Shown here: positions 1 through 8,527 of the stretch, piece after piece
Numbering within the stretch: position 1 is the first letter of the stretch
Layout of the letters: each line of letters opens with the position of its first letter
NCBI GenBank assembly: GCA_900541665.1
Contig: UQKV01000016.1
Coordinates: 1 to 43,421 of the forward strand
Origin: an uncultured Collinsella sp.
Lineage (GTDB): Bacteria > Actinomycetota > Coriobacteriia > Coriobacteriales > Coriobacteriaceae
DNA: 43,421 nucleotides
Direction: 5' to 3'
Notes under the pieces: generated by a model
Database searches by the model: none
Seen by the model: the letters and a program-made list of their open reading frames with translations, nothing else
Told to the model about the DNA's origin: nothing
Made by a program: the position numbers and the translations under genes

Positions 1-61
1 GCATCGACCTGCGACGATGCCCCCAACGTGGACACACATTTTGTCCTATAAGCCGATTAAC

Positions 62-112
62 AATGCAGTAAAAAAGGGAGAGCTCGTCGAGCTCTCCCTT
101 TTTTACTGCATT
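62..112. terminator. Bidirectional terminator, perfect 25-bp-arm palindrome
   Basis: Two 25-base arms are exactly complementary around one central base. The core is GGGAGAGCTCG/CGAGCTCTCCC flanked by A6 and T6 runs, so it can terminate transcription from either strand. It lies five bases beyond the stop of the minus-strand peptidase gene at 117-1526 and would also serve a plus-strand gene arriving from outside the window. The first 60 bases hold no gene I can support. Confidence 0.9.
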
Positions 113-116
113 ATGG

Positions 117-1526
117 CTATTCAATTACCACGGCCTGGCTATCCATCTGTTGCCACGTGCCGAAGAACACCTGAGCATTTCGCGTAACATTGCCGTTAAT
201 CGAATCCGAAAGAAAGACAATTCCCCGCTCGTCATCATAGCCTTTAAGGACTACGGCATGATTACCGCCCCACAGACCATAGGAATGCCCGTTATACCAA
301 CGAGCAGCATAGCGGCCTCCTGGCCAACTTCCCCACTCGGTATTCCACATCTCAACAGGTTGACCACAGGTCAGCCTGTTCTTAATGGAAGAAATTGACG
401 AGAAAGAGACGTCTTTTGCCTGTTTGCCACTTCCAGCAGCACGCAGAAAATTATTTCCAGCAATAGTAATCGCAGGGGCGACGCATCCCATGAGACCCCC
501 GCTGCTACGCCTCGGGTTGCCATCAAAAGCGGTAACAAAGTTGCCGTTGCTTCCCTTGGGCAAGTAATAATCCGCAATAATCGTCTTACCTAAACCGAAA
601 CCATAGTAGTTAAGCAAGTTTGTAAGGGCAACCGACTCACAGCCAGTAGGAAGTTCCGGGTACTGCGAATAGCAAGGGACATCGACCCAAGCGCCAACCA
701 TTGCGCCGGATGAACTGAACTTGTAGTCAGTAGAGCCGATCCAATACCAACCGTTACTCAACATTACTCCCCCACGTGCGACATCAAGGTAATACCATGT
801 GCCCCCAAGGGAAAGCCATCCCGTTTTCATCGCGCCAGAAGCGGAATCCAGCCAGTACCAGTTGCTGCCATCGTTAAGCCAGCCGGTCGCCATTCGACCA
901 TCCGGGTTAAAGTAATACCAAGACCCAGCAATTTGCTGCCACCCAGTCAGAATTACTCCACTAGCAGAACAATAATATCGAGCACCCTGACTCTCAATCC
1001 AACCAGTTCTGGCATTACCGTCATCGTCAATCAGCTGGATTCCCGAATCGGTCATGATGCCTTTAAGGTCAATTGCGCCGCTGGATGACGAATGATACAT
1101 CCAAGACCCATCACCGTTTGACCAGCAATTAGCCATCATCTTGCCGGTACTATTAAATATGTATTCACATGATCCGATAGTTTGAACGCCCGTGGTCATG
1201 GCATGCGTCGAGGGGTCGAGCCAGTACCAGGCCCCATTGGTATAGAGCCAGCCAGAATGCAGCGAGACCGGATTAACTGAATCCACATAGAACCAGTTAC
1301 CGTCAAACGAATTCCAACCCTGATTCCATTTAACGGATTCTTGAGCAGACCCATCATCGATTGAATCGGAAGAAGTAAGAGACGAGGAGACGGATTGCTG
1401 CTCAGAAACAGCGAGGATGGATGAGCTTATGGAGTCTGCATTCGCGATATCAACCACACCGGGCCCAGCGAGCAGTAGAGTCAAAAGAATAATTAGGGTT
1501 AATGTAATTCGCTTATTTCTTGCCAT
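117..1526 (-). CDS. Secreted C39-like cysteine peptidase with cell-wall-binding repeats
   Basis: The 469-residue protein starts with a typical Sec signal peptide (MARNKR, then a hydrophobic core ending near ANA at residue 30). Residues ~65-280 are Trp/Tyr/Gly-rich repeats of the type GWxxxxGxWYYxxxxGxMxTG, the putative cell-wall-binding (choline/glucan-binding-like) repeat, which would hold the enzyme on the envelope. The C-terminus, about residues 283-469, looks like a C39-type papain-fold peptidase: Cys296 sits in PTGCESVALTNLL, His423 in GGNHAVVLKGYDD, and Asp441 could complete the triad. It probably cleaves peptides or cell-wall cross-links outside the cell. The substrate is unknown, and C39 here does not imply a bacteriocin exporter because there are no ABC or membrane domains. 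The start is preceded by a G-rich stretch (GGGGG) six bases from ATG. The first 110 codons are identical to those of the next gene upstream. Confidence 0.85.
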   Translation of the reverse strand: MARNKRITLTLIILLTLLLAGPGVVDIANADSISSSILAVSEQQSVSSSLTSSDSIDDGSAQESVKWNQGWNSFDGNWFYVDSVNPVSLHSGWLYTNGAWYWLDPSTHAMTTGVQTIGSCEYIFNSTGKMMANCWSNGDGSWMYHSSSSGAIDLKGIMTDSGIQLIDDDGNARTGWIESQGARYYCSASGVILTGWQQIAGSWYYFNPDGRMATGWLNDGSNWYWLDSASGAMKTGWLSLGGTWYYLDVARGGVMLSNGWYWIGSTDYKFSSSGAMVGAWVDVPCYSQYPELPTGCESVALTNLLNYYGFGLGKTIIADYYLPKGSNGNFVTAFDGNPRRSSGGLMGCVAPAITIAGNNFLRAAGSGKQAKDVSFSSISSIKNRLTCGQPVEMWNTEWGSWPGGRYAARWYNGHSYGLWGGNHAVVLKGYDDERGIVFLSDSINGNVTRNAQVFFGTWQQMDSQAVVIE

Positions 1527-2070
1527 GCGTAGCCCCCAGTTGTAACCAATTCTTACATAAACATAGTCTACAAATGGATAACTAAGAGCAATATGTAATT
1601 AGAAAAAAGCAATTAAAGAAAAGCTGTTAGCCGAGCCAAACACCGCTACTCGAAAAAGAATACTGTGACCCGTTGATTTGTTGAGTGCCAGTGACCATCG
1701 CGTGCGTCGAGGGATCCAGCCAGTACCACGCACCACCAACGTAGGCCCATCCCGAGGCGAGGGAGCCGGAGCCAGTCGCGTAGTACCAGGTACCGCCGTC
1801 GAAGATCCAGCCTGTCGCCATGGCGCCGGAGGCGTTGAACCAGTACGCTGCGGCGTTACACACATGGAGGCCCGTGGCCATGGCGCCGCCCGCCTCGGGA
1901 TCGAGCCAATACCAGGAACCGCCGGTGCGAATCCAGCCGGTCGAGGCGATACCGTCAGCGAACCAGAACCAAGAGCCGTCGACGAGGCCCCAGCCGTTAA
2001 GGGGGCCGCAGCTGCCGAAGTAGCGGCGGACGCCCCGCGCGTCCGTCTGGTAGCCCGTCAGCATGGCCCC
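1197..2070. repeat. Direct repeat copy A of 874 bp (unit offset 1231 bp)
   Basis: This stretch matches 2428-3301 at a constant offset of 1231 bases. I found one difference, C at 2036 against T at 3267. It contains the 3' 148 codons of the middle gene, the whole 100-base intergenic spacer and the 5' 110 codons of the C39-like gene. The repeat runs across gene boundaries, so it is a DNA-level tandem duplication and not just the internal protein repeats. Confidence 0.93.
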
Positions 2071-2757
2071 CGTCCGGGCGTCGAAGCAGTAGGGCACGCC
2101 GCCGACGGATACGGGGCCGCGCGTCAGCGCGCCGGATCCTGTCGCGTAGTACCAGGTGCCGCCGTCGAGGAGCCATCCGGTAGCCATCGCGCCGGACGCA
2201 TTAAACCAGTACAGTGAGCCGTTGCACTCATGAAAGCCCGTCACCATGGCGTGCGTCGAGGGGTCGAGCCAGTACCACGTACCGCTTAGGTTGAGCCAGC
2301 CGGAGGCGAGGGCGCCGGAGCCCGTCGCGTAGTACCAGGTGCCGCCGTCGAGCACCCACCCGGTCGCCATCGCGCCGGAGGCGTCAAACCAGTGCGCGGA
2401 GCCATTGCACTCATGGAGCCCGATGGCCATGGCATGCGTCGAGGGGTCGAGCCAGTACCAGGCCCCATTGGTATAGAGCCAGCCAGAATGCAGCGAGACC
2501 GGATTAACTGAATCCACATAGAACCAGTTACCGTCAAACGAATTCCAACCCTGATTCCATTTAACGGATTCTTGAGCAGACCCATCATCGATTGAATCGG
2601 AAGAAGTAAGAGACGAGGAGACGGATTGCTGCTCAGAAACAGCGAGGATGGATGAGCTTATGGAGTCTGCATTCGCGATATCAACCACACCGGGCCCAGC
2701 GAGCAGTAGAGTCAAAAGAATAATTAGGGTTAATGTAATTCGCTTATTTCTTGCCAT
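1627..2757 (-). CDS. Chimeric secreted protein of cell-wall-binding repeats only
   Basis: The 376-residue protein has the same signal peptide and first 110 residues as the C39-like peptidase downstream. Its last 147 residues match the C-terminus of the GH25 lysozyme upstream except for one Arg/Gln change. Between them are further cell-wall-binding repeats (GWLLDGGTWYYATGSGAL type). There is no catalytic domain. The structure is what a tandem duplication spanning the 3' half of the lysozyme gene, the spacer and the 5' half of the peptidase gene would create at its junction. The open reading frame is intact and has the same upstream 100 bases as its downstream neighbour, so it could be expressed. 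It may be a wall-binding decoy or adhesin, or simply a by-product of recombination. An assembly error over repeats is the main alternative. Confidence 0.85.
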   Translation of the reverse strand: MARNKRITLTLIILLTLLLAGPGVVDIANADSISSSILAVSEQQSVSSSLTSSDSIDDGSAQESVKWNQGWNSFDGNWFYVDSVNPVSLHSGWLYTNGAWYWLDPSTHAMAIGLHECNGSAHWFDASGAMATGWVLDGGTWYYATGSGALASGWLNLSGTWYWLDPSTHAMVTGFHECNGSLYWFNASGAMATGWLLDGGTWYYATGSGALTRGPVSVGGVPYCFDARTGAMLTGYQTDARGVRRYFGSCGPLNGWGLVDGSWFWFADGIASTGWIRTGGSWYWLDPEAGGAMATGLHVCNAAAYWFNASGAMATGWIFDGGTWYYATGSGSLASGWAYVGGAWYWLDPSTHAMVTGTQQINGSQYSFSSSGVWLG

Positions 2758-3301
2758 GCGTAGCCCCCAGTTGTAACCAATTCTTACATAAACATAGTCT
2801 ACAAATGGATAACTAAGAGCAATATGTAATTAGAAAAAAGCAATTAAAGAAAAGCTGTTAGCCGAGCCAAACACCGCTACTCGAAAAAGAATACTGTGAC
2901 CCGTTGATTTGTTGAGTGCCAGTGACCATCGCGTGCGTCGAGGGATCCAGCCAGTACCACGCACCACCAACGTAGGCCCATCCCGAGGCGAGGGAGCCGG
3001 AGCCAGTCGCGTAGTACCAGGTACCGCCGTCGAAGATCCAGCCTGTCGCCATGGCGCCGGAGGCGTTGAACCAGTACGCTGCGGCGTTACACACATGGAG
3101 GCCCGTGGCCATGGCGCCGCCCGCCTCGGGATCGAGCCAATACCAGGAACCGCCGGTGCGAATCCAGCCGGTCGAGGCGATACCGTCAGCGAACCAGAAC
3201 CAAGAGCCGTCGACGAGGCCCCAGCCGTTAAGGGGGCCGCAGCTGCCGAAGTAGCGGCGGACGCCCTGCGCGTCCGTCTGGTAGCCCGTCAGCATGGCCC
3301 C
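2428..3301. repeat. Direct repeat copy B of 874 bp
   Basis: Partner of 1197-2070. It holds the 3' end of the GH25 gene, the 100-base spacer and the first 110 codons of the chimeric gene. The spacer copies (1527-1626 and 2758-2857) look identical, so the two downstream genes share the same upstream regulatory sequence. The left edge ends at a CATG inside the WYWLDPSTHAM repeat, a plausible site for recombination between short repeats. Confidence 0.93.
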
Positions 3302-4408
3302 ACTCTTCGTATTGAAGCAGTAGGGCACGCCGCCGACGGATACGGGGCCGCGCGCCAGCGCGCCGGAACCAGTCGCGTAGTACCAGGTCCCGCCGTCGAG
3401 GACCCATCCGGTCGCCATGGCGCCGGAGGCGTCGAACCAGTACATGGAGCCGTTGCACTCGTGGAGCCCGGTGGCCATTACACCGCCCGCATCGGGGTCG
3501 AGCCAATACCAGGCTCCGCCCTGGCGCAACCATCCGGTATACGCTTTGCCGTCAGAGGTTGCGTAATACCAAGTGCCCTCTTTTAACTGCCAGTAATAAA
3601 GAGAGACATCAACATACGCGTAATTCATATCAACGTTTCCGCTAATACCAGAAACTTTTCCGCGGCTTGTATACTGCCAAAAGCTGTAACTGCCGGTATA
3701 GTGACATTGGGAGTTGTATTGAGCAATCCAATGATCCCAAGAACCGCTCTTAAATACAGGGTCGGTCAATATATTGTTAAACCAATTTAGGTTTGCATAA
3801 ATACCTGGCTTATATCCAGCACTAGAAATCTTATTACAGAATGTCTGAGCTCTAGATGCAATTCCGGATTGACGACCATCTGCAATAATTGTCTTGTCCT
3901 CAAGATCGTAATACACCGGTAGCCTAGGATTGTGCCCCGATAGGCAGTCAATCACCATGGACGCCTCATCGGCTGCCTGTTGATTATCAAAAGCATATGA
4001 ATAGACATAGACGCCGTAGGGAATTCCGAGTCGCTCGCACTCAGAAATATTTCGATTAAATTGATAGTCAACTCGACCGCCGAAAGACGGAGCGCCAAAC
4101 CCAACGCGCAGAATAGCGAAATCGATGCCAGAAGCTTTAACTGCGTCCCAATCAATACGCCCTTGGTGCTCGCTGACGTCAATGCCCTGAGCTGTAACCC
4201 CATCGGGAAGAGCGTCCATAGACAATAAAGCTATTCCGTCTTCTTCGGAAGAAGCATCATCTGAAACTAATTGTCCATCCTCATAACGCCAAGAATTCTC
4301 AACCAGAGCCCGTGCGGCCTCCGCATCCGCAGGGAATACAACCACAGAAATGGATGCAAGGACCATCAACACCAACAATGCCAAAAACAACTTAAGATGT
4401 TTGTTCAT
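2858..4408 (-). CDS. Secreted GH25 lysozyme with cell-wall-binding repeats
   Basis: The 516-residue protein has a signal peptide (MNKHLKLFLALLVLMVL, cleavage near AEA at residue 32). Residues ~70-275 form a GH25 muramidase domain: GIDVSEHQGRIDW carries the first catalytic-site Asp, YYDLED the acidic pair, and HWIAQY and FWQYTSRG are the late conserved strands. GH25 enzymes cut the beta-1,4 bond between N-acetylmuramic acid and N-acetylglucosamine. The remaining ~240 residues are aromatic cell-wall-binding repeats. It is the first gene of a three-gene minus-strand run (spacers of 100 bases), consistent with cell-wall turnover or attack on competing bacteria. Its 3' half is the source of the chimeric gene that follows. 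The start ATG at 4408 precedes a good signal peptide. Confidence 0.92.
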   Translation of the reverse strand: MNKHLKLFLALLVLMVLASISVVVFPADAEAARALVENSWRYEDGQLVSDDASSEEDGIALLSMDALPDGVTAQGIDVSEHQGRIDWDAVKASGIDFAILRVGFGAPSFGGRVDYQFNRNISECERLGIPYGVYVYSYAFDNQQAADEASMVIDCLSGHNPRLPVYYDLEDKTIIADGRQSGIASRAQTFCNKISSAGYKPGIYANLNWFNNILTDPVFKSGSWDHWIAQYNSQCHYTGSYSFWQYTSRGKVSGISGNVDMNYAYVDVSLYYWQLKEGTWYYATSDGKAYTGWLRQGGAWYWLDPDAGGVMATGLHECNGSMYWFDASGAMATGWVLDGGTWYYATGSGALARGPVSVGGVPYCFNTKSGAMLTGYQTDAQGVRRYFGSCGPLNGWGLVDGSWFWFADGIASTGWIRTGGSWYWLDPEAGGAMATGLHVCNAAAYWFNASGAMATGWIFDGGTWYYATGSGSLASGWAYVGGAWYWLDPSTHAMVTGTQQINGSQYSFSSSGVWLG

Positions 4409-4630
4409 GTAAACCTCGTCATTCGCTCTTGATTGCGTCTAGCTTACAGCATAGCTATGAAAGAATCCAGAACATCTAACAGGACAAGACGCCATCTAGA
4501 ACAATAAATAGTTGGGCGTAATGCTGCAAAGAAAATAAGAACTTACCGCAGGGTTGAACCAGAAGGCTCATTGCCCCCTCTCTTACCCCCCAAGAATACC
4601 GACTTCAAATAAACTTTCAAACCAGATGTC

Positions 4631-4661
4631 AAAAAGGTAGGGGACCCAGAGAATCCCCTAC
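4631..4661 (-). terminator. Intrinsic terminator after the NlpC/P60-like gene
   Basis: On the minus strand an 8-bp perfect stem (GTAGGGGA/TCCCCTAC) is followed by CTTTTT. It lies 12 bases beyond the stop codon at 4673. It separates this gene from the GH25 gene, so the two are separate transcripts. I see no gene in the rest of 4409-4672. Confidence 0.85.
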
Positions 4662-4672
4662 AAATCGGAATT

Positions 4673-6883
4673 CTAACGGATCAGTATTACTTTCGATGGG
4701 CCCAAAGCAGTCAAACCGGAGATGCGATTTCCATAACCATCACTATGCCAGAACAAATTTTCGCTCGGCGAATTGCCCCAGAAAAAGCCAATGTGGCTAT
4801 CGTCCGCATATGGGTTGTAAGGATTGAAGAACACAATGTCCCCCTTACGAGCCAAACCACTACGTAACAACTCATCAATAGAGTTGAAATAAGTCACGTT
4901 CGCGCACGTATCGATAGCGTAGCCGTACCAACGATACGCGTTTACGCAGCCGCCCCTTCCGGGACCTCCACTCCAAGGGGAATGGCTCAGCTCGGCGGCA
5001 ATGGGAGCTAAATTACCGCCCGCCTTCATATATGCGTGCGATACAAATCCACCGCAGTTCATACCGGTATACCCATCCCAGCGAGGATCACCCTTTGGAT
5101 ACATGCACGTTTCCTGGCTGAGATGTGTATCGTAACGTGTTCCACGGTAATAGCCGTCGTTTTCGTGGCCCATAAGCCAATTGACCAGGCTGGACCTATT
5201 GACCCCCAAAACAGAACCAGACGTATTCAACCAAGCACCGCTTGCATTGAAGTAGTAGTCGACGCCATCGATTTTCAGCCACCCGTTAGCAAACATGGCG
5301 CCCGAAGGCTGGAGCCAGTACCACGTACCGCCGTCATTAAGCCATCCAGTTTTCATCTTGAATGTGGAAGGGTCCATCCAATACCACGCACCGTTGACAT
5401 ATTGCCAACCAGACTTAAGGACACCATTGGAAGATGCGTAGTACCAAGTATTGCCACTTTCGCCAGAAGCGTCTTTCGACAAAATCCAACCAGACGCCAC
5501 GTTAATGGCACCATTCGCATCCGCATAGAAAACCGAGTCTCCAATATGAATGATACCCGGCAACGAAGACGAGTCGACGCAGCCCGATGCTACAGGGGAC
5601 CCGTCGGGTGCAATAGGCAATGGATCATTCAACGCACCAGAAGAATCCGCCCATGACATCCCGTCGCTCAAGTTGATCCAACACGAAGAAGCCATCGCAC
5701 CGGAGTCAAAAGAATAATAGCGCGTGTCGCCTACCGTATATTCACCAGTGCGCATTGCGCCGGATACGTCATCAAGGTAATACCAGGCGCTTCCGAACTT
5801 TATCCATCGTCCTCGTTGAATAACTCCGTTTGATGCAGCGTAATACCAAGTACCATCAGCAAGTGCCCAGCCTGTTGTCATGGCACCTGAACTCGTAAGG
5901 AAATAGGTGGACGAGCCCACTTGCACAAAGCCCGTGGACATAATATGGCTTCCTGGATCCAGGTAATACCAAGAATTCCCCAGAAGTAACCAGCCTCCAT
6001 GCAGCAAGCCGTTGGAGTCAGCGTAATACCAGTTGTTGTCAATAAGCGCCCACTGGGAGGAGAGCATGGCCCCTGAACTGTTAAAGATATAAGGGGTGCC
6101 ATTACATTCTTTCAGCCCGGTGGCCATAGAACCATCTGCAGGATCAAGCCAGTACCAACGACCCCCATCCGAGAGCCAACCCTTCACCAGGGCGCCAGAG
6201 CCGGAGAAATAGTGCCAAACGGAAGCATCAAGATGCCATCCGATAAGCATCGCGCCAGAAGAAGAGAATCCATACGTGGCTCCCCCGATCTGTAGCATCG
6301 AGTCGTGGACCATCTTGCCTTCATCATCAAGCCAATACCAGTTGCTGCCATCTGAAAGCCAGCCTTTTACCATGGCGCCAGAACCGGAGAAATAACGCCA
6401 AGCAGAAGTGGAGCCCGTAGAATCTAGGTACCAGCCGACACGCATTGCGCCCGAAGAGGAGAAGGCATACGTCGCACCCCCAACTTGAACCAACCCATCC
6501 TGAGCCATTCGACCTTCGTCGTCGAACCAGTACCAGCTACCGTTTATATGTCTCCAAGAAGAAACAGCAATTGTTCCGTCGGACAAGCCCCAACGCCAAA
6601 AACCAGCCCCTTCTTCGGGTGATATCCACCCCTGATGCCAAATAATTTGATTCGAAACCTCAGAAGGGGTCTCATTATCCACCTGAGAGTTCTGCTCGAC
6701 AACGAAGGTCGATTCGCGCTGGGCATCAACGCCTGACTCGACAGAAGCAATAGCAACGTTAGATGCGGGACCTTCGTCAGTGTTATTCGAATCAAGGGCG
6801 TATAACATCGAGGGCGAACCTAAAAGGAGCCCAAAAGAAATGAGGCCCGAAAAAGCCAGCACTCCGAATGACCATTTCTTCAT
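4673..6883 (-). CDS. Secreted NlpC/P60-like peptidase with about 20 cell-wall-binding repeat units
   Basis: I place the start at ATG 6883, giving 736 residues. An in-frame GTG seven codons upstream would add MIGYCAA before the natural MKKW signal-peptide start. After the signal peptide come roughly 480 residues of aromatic cell-wall-binding repeats (GWxxDGxxWYWLxxxGxM). The last ~150 residues resemble an NlpC/P60 or CHAP papain-like hydrolase: Cys610 lies in MNCGGFVSHAYMKAG, then KGDIVFFNP, and His697 in DDSHIGFFWG. Such enzymes cut peptide stems of peptidoglycan, often D-Glu-diaminopimelate bonds. The order, binding repeats first and catalysis last, matches the C39-like gene and is the reverse of the GH25 gene. 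Whether it is closer to NlpC/P60 or CHAP cannot be settled by eye. Confidence 0.85.
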   Translation of the reverse strand: MKKWSFGVLAFSGLISFGLLLGSPSMLYALDSNNTDEGPASNVAIASVESGVDAQRESTFVVEQNSQVDNETPSEVSNQIIWHQGWISPEEGAGFWRWGLSDGTIAVSSWRHINGSWYWFDDEGRMAQDGLVQVGGATYAFSSSGAMRVGWYLDSTGSTSAWRYFSGSGAMVKGWLSDGSNWYWLDDEGKMVHDSMLQIGGATYGFSSSGAMLIGWHLDASVWHYFSGSGALVKGWLSDGGRWYWLDPADGSMATGLKECNGTPYIFNSSGAMLSSQWALIDNNWYYADSNGLLHGGWLLLGNSWYYLDPGSHIMSTGFVQVGSSTYFLTSSGAMTTGWALADGTWYYAASNGVIQRGRWIKFGSAWYYLDDVSGAMRTGEYTVGDTRYYSFDSGAMASSCWINLSDGMSWADSSGALNDPLPIAPDGSPVASGCVDSSSLPGIIHIGDSVFYADANGAINVASGWILSKDASGESGNTWYYASSNGVLKSGWQYVNGAWYWMDPSTFKMKTGWLNDGGTWYWLQPSGAMFANGWLKIDGVDYYFNASGAWLNTSGSVLGVNRSSLVNWLMGHENDGYYRGTRYDTHLSQETCMYPKGDPRWDGYTGMNCGGFVSHAYMKAGGNLAPIAAELSHSPWSGGPGRGGCVNAYRWYGYAIDTCANVTYFNSIDELLRSGLARKGDIVFFNPYNPYADDSHIGFFWGNSPSENLFWHSDGYGNRISGLTALGPSKVILIR

Positions 6884-6909
6884 AGCAGCACAGTATCCAA
6901 TCACGCAGC

Positions 6910-6937
6910 GGCCCCGTCGCTTCAGGGCAACGGGGCC
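6910..6937 (-). terminator. GC-rich hairpin between two surface-protein genes
   Basis: GGCCCCGT and ACGGGGCC form an 8-bp perfect stem with a 12-base loop, 27 bases beyond the stop of the gene at 6964-8220. There is no clear T-run after it on the minus strand, so it may be a weak terminator or a leader structure for the NlpC/P60-like gene. Confidence 0.45.
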
Positions 6938-6963
6938 TCAATCAAAACTAGCTCAGTAATGTG

Positions 6964-8220
6964 CTAGCCAATTTGCTGGCAGTTTTTGCACTCTCGTGAA
7001 GCGCCACGCCTCTGGGCCTCCTGAATAGAGATCTGCGAATAGCCCTTTGCGTCCTTACCAACGGTACGGCACTTATGCGTATGGTAAACATCGCTACCGT
7101 TCTTATACCAAACTAAACCGTAGCCCGGAATCCACTTGCCGTCCTCGCCGACATAGTAGGAGCCAACCCAGGCATTCGTAGCCATGGCACCGGAAGACTG
7201 GAGGTAGTAGTCGCCGACCCAGGCGTCGTGAGCCATAGCGCCGGAACCGCTAAAGTAGTACCAGGCGCCGCCGACCTGACGCCAGCCGGTGGCCATCGCA
7301 CCGGAATCGTCGAACCAGTACCAAACTCCACCAACGTTAGCCCAAGAGTTAGAGGCCATAGCGCCCGAGCCTCCGAGCCAATACCACGTGCCGCCATTGC
7401 TGAGCCAGCCGATTGCCATGGCGCCCGAACCGCTCGCATAGTACCAAGAGCCGCCTGCCAAGAACCAGCCAGTGGCCATTGCACCGGAGTCGCCGAACCA
7501 GTACCAGGAGCCGCCGAGGCTGCGCCAGCTGTTAGCGGCCATGGCGCCCGAGCCGTCGAGGTAGAACCACGTACCGCCGATGTTGAGCCAGCCAGTGACC
7601 ATCGCACCGGAGGCAGTAGTGTAGTACCAGGTACCCGAATCGTTGATCCAGCCAGTCAGCATGACCCCAGATTCGTTGAAATAGTACCAAGCCCCGCCGA
7701 GATTATGCCAACCGGTCAATAGCTCACCGTCGGAGGTCGCATAGGACCACTTTCCGTAGATGGAGTCGTAGAACCAGCCACTATGCTGCATGCGGCCATC
7801 GGCGTTGGCACCAGGGGTGTTCAGGAAGTAGTTCTTGCCGTCAATCTGAACTCGGCCGTATGCCATATCATGGCTTTCGGGATAGAAGTAATACTTGTCC
7901 CCACCGATAGACTGCCAGCCCGACACCGCGGTCCCGTCAGCGCCAAAATAGTACCAGACAGCTTCGTATTCGTTATGCCACTGGTTCGTGACCATGGCGC
8001 CAGTTTCGGGATCGAAATAGCGAAGGTTGCCGTCCTCGCACCGAACGAGTCCAGTCTTCGGACGACCGTCGGAACACCATTCCGTAATCGGTCCACCGCC
8101 TCCGCCACCGCCAGCAATATCAGCAAATGAGGGCGCCGGGGCAACCGTCATGCAGGCAGCGGCAAATGCAACAACTCCCAGCACTGTTAGTCCGTGCCAT
8201 CTTTCTCGAAGGTTTTTCAT
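6964..8220 (-). CDS. Secreted cell-wall-binding repeat protein with a C-terminal Cys/His metal-binding tail
   Basis: The 418-residue protein has a signal peptide (MKNLRERWHGLTVLG, cleavage near FAD at residue 34) and a glycine run (GGGGGGG). About twelve aromatic cell-wall-binding units fill residues ~55-365. The last ~45 residues differ: VYHTHKCRTV, then IQEAQRRGASRECKNC. This spacing (His/Cys, then an A-x-x-x-G helix, then CxxC) resembles the small Ada-like or nuclease-associated zinc module seen at the end of many secreted Gram-positive proteins, where it usually reads A..RGYxPCKxC. No classical hydrolase domain is present, so the role may be adhesive or structural. An AGAAAGGA ribosome-binding site lies seven bases before ATG. 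Confidence 0.82.
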   Translation of the reverse strand: MKNLRERWHGLTVLGVVAFAAACMTVAPAPSFADIAGGGGGGGPITEWCSDGRPKTGLVRCEDGNLRYFDPETGAMVTNQWHNEYEAVWYYFGADGTAVSGWQSIGGDKYYFYPESHDMAYGRVQIDGKNYFLNTPGANADGRMQHSGWFYDSIYGKWSYATSDGELLTGWHNLGGAWYYFNESGVMLTGWINDSGTWYYTTASGAMVTGWLNIGGTWFYLDGSGAMAANSWRSLGGSWYWFGDSGAMATGWFLAGGSWYYASGSGAMAIGWLSNGGTWYWLGGSGAMASNSWANVGGVWYWFDDSGAMATGWRQVGGAWYYFSGSGAMAHDAWVGDYYLQSSGAMATNAWVGSYYVGEDGKWIPGYGLVWYKNGSDVYHTHKCRTVGKDAKGYSQISIQEAQRRGASRECKNCQQIG

Positions 8221-8479
8221 ACGACATCCTTTCTCCGAGATTTAAGGCTCTCTTAAGTTATTCTCAAACTAACAATTCAGTTTTTCAACGGGAAATCGAT
8301 AAAAGGTGTCTTTGTAGCTGCAATTTAAATAAAAGCCTTCACGCCTTTACCGTTTCGTCAAAGAGCATCTAAGACAAACTGAGCTCATGAGCGAATTGAT
8401 TAATAAAGCCACATAATACAAACCTTGGCCATCAATCACATCTGCCGCGGGCCGATAACGCCCGCCTCATGTGCTGCGA

Positions 8480-8485
8480 TATAAT
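8480..8485 (+). promoter_or_regulatory. TATAAT -10 element upstream of the DUF4869-type gene
   Basis: A perfect TATAAT at 8480-8485 would put the transcript start near 8492. No good -35 hexamer is visible 16-18 bases upstream. A start near 8492 leaves almost no leader for the ATG at 8498 but a normal one for the GTG at 8528. The rest of 8221-8497 is AT-rich, holds the upstream region of the minus-strand gene and contains no gene I can support. Confidence 0.6.
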
Positions 8486-8527
8486 CAATCTCACTAAATG
8501 CCAAATCAGCAAGCCGAAGGAGCCAAC

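Noticed and set aside
117..8220. Regular DNA repeats that could be mistaken for a CRISPR array or satellite
   Set aside because: They are codon-level copies of the aromatic wall-binding repeat, degenerate and in frame, without fixed repeats and unique spacers.
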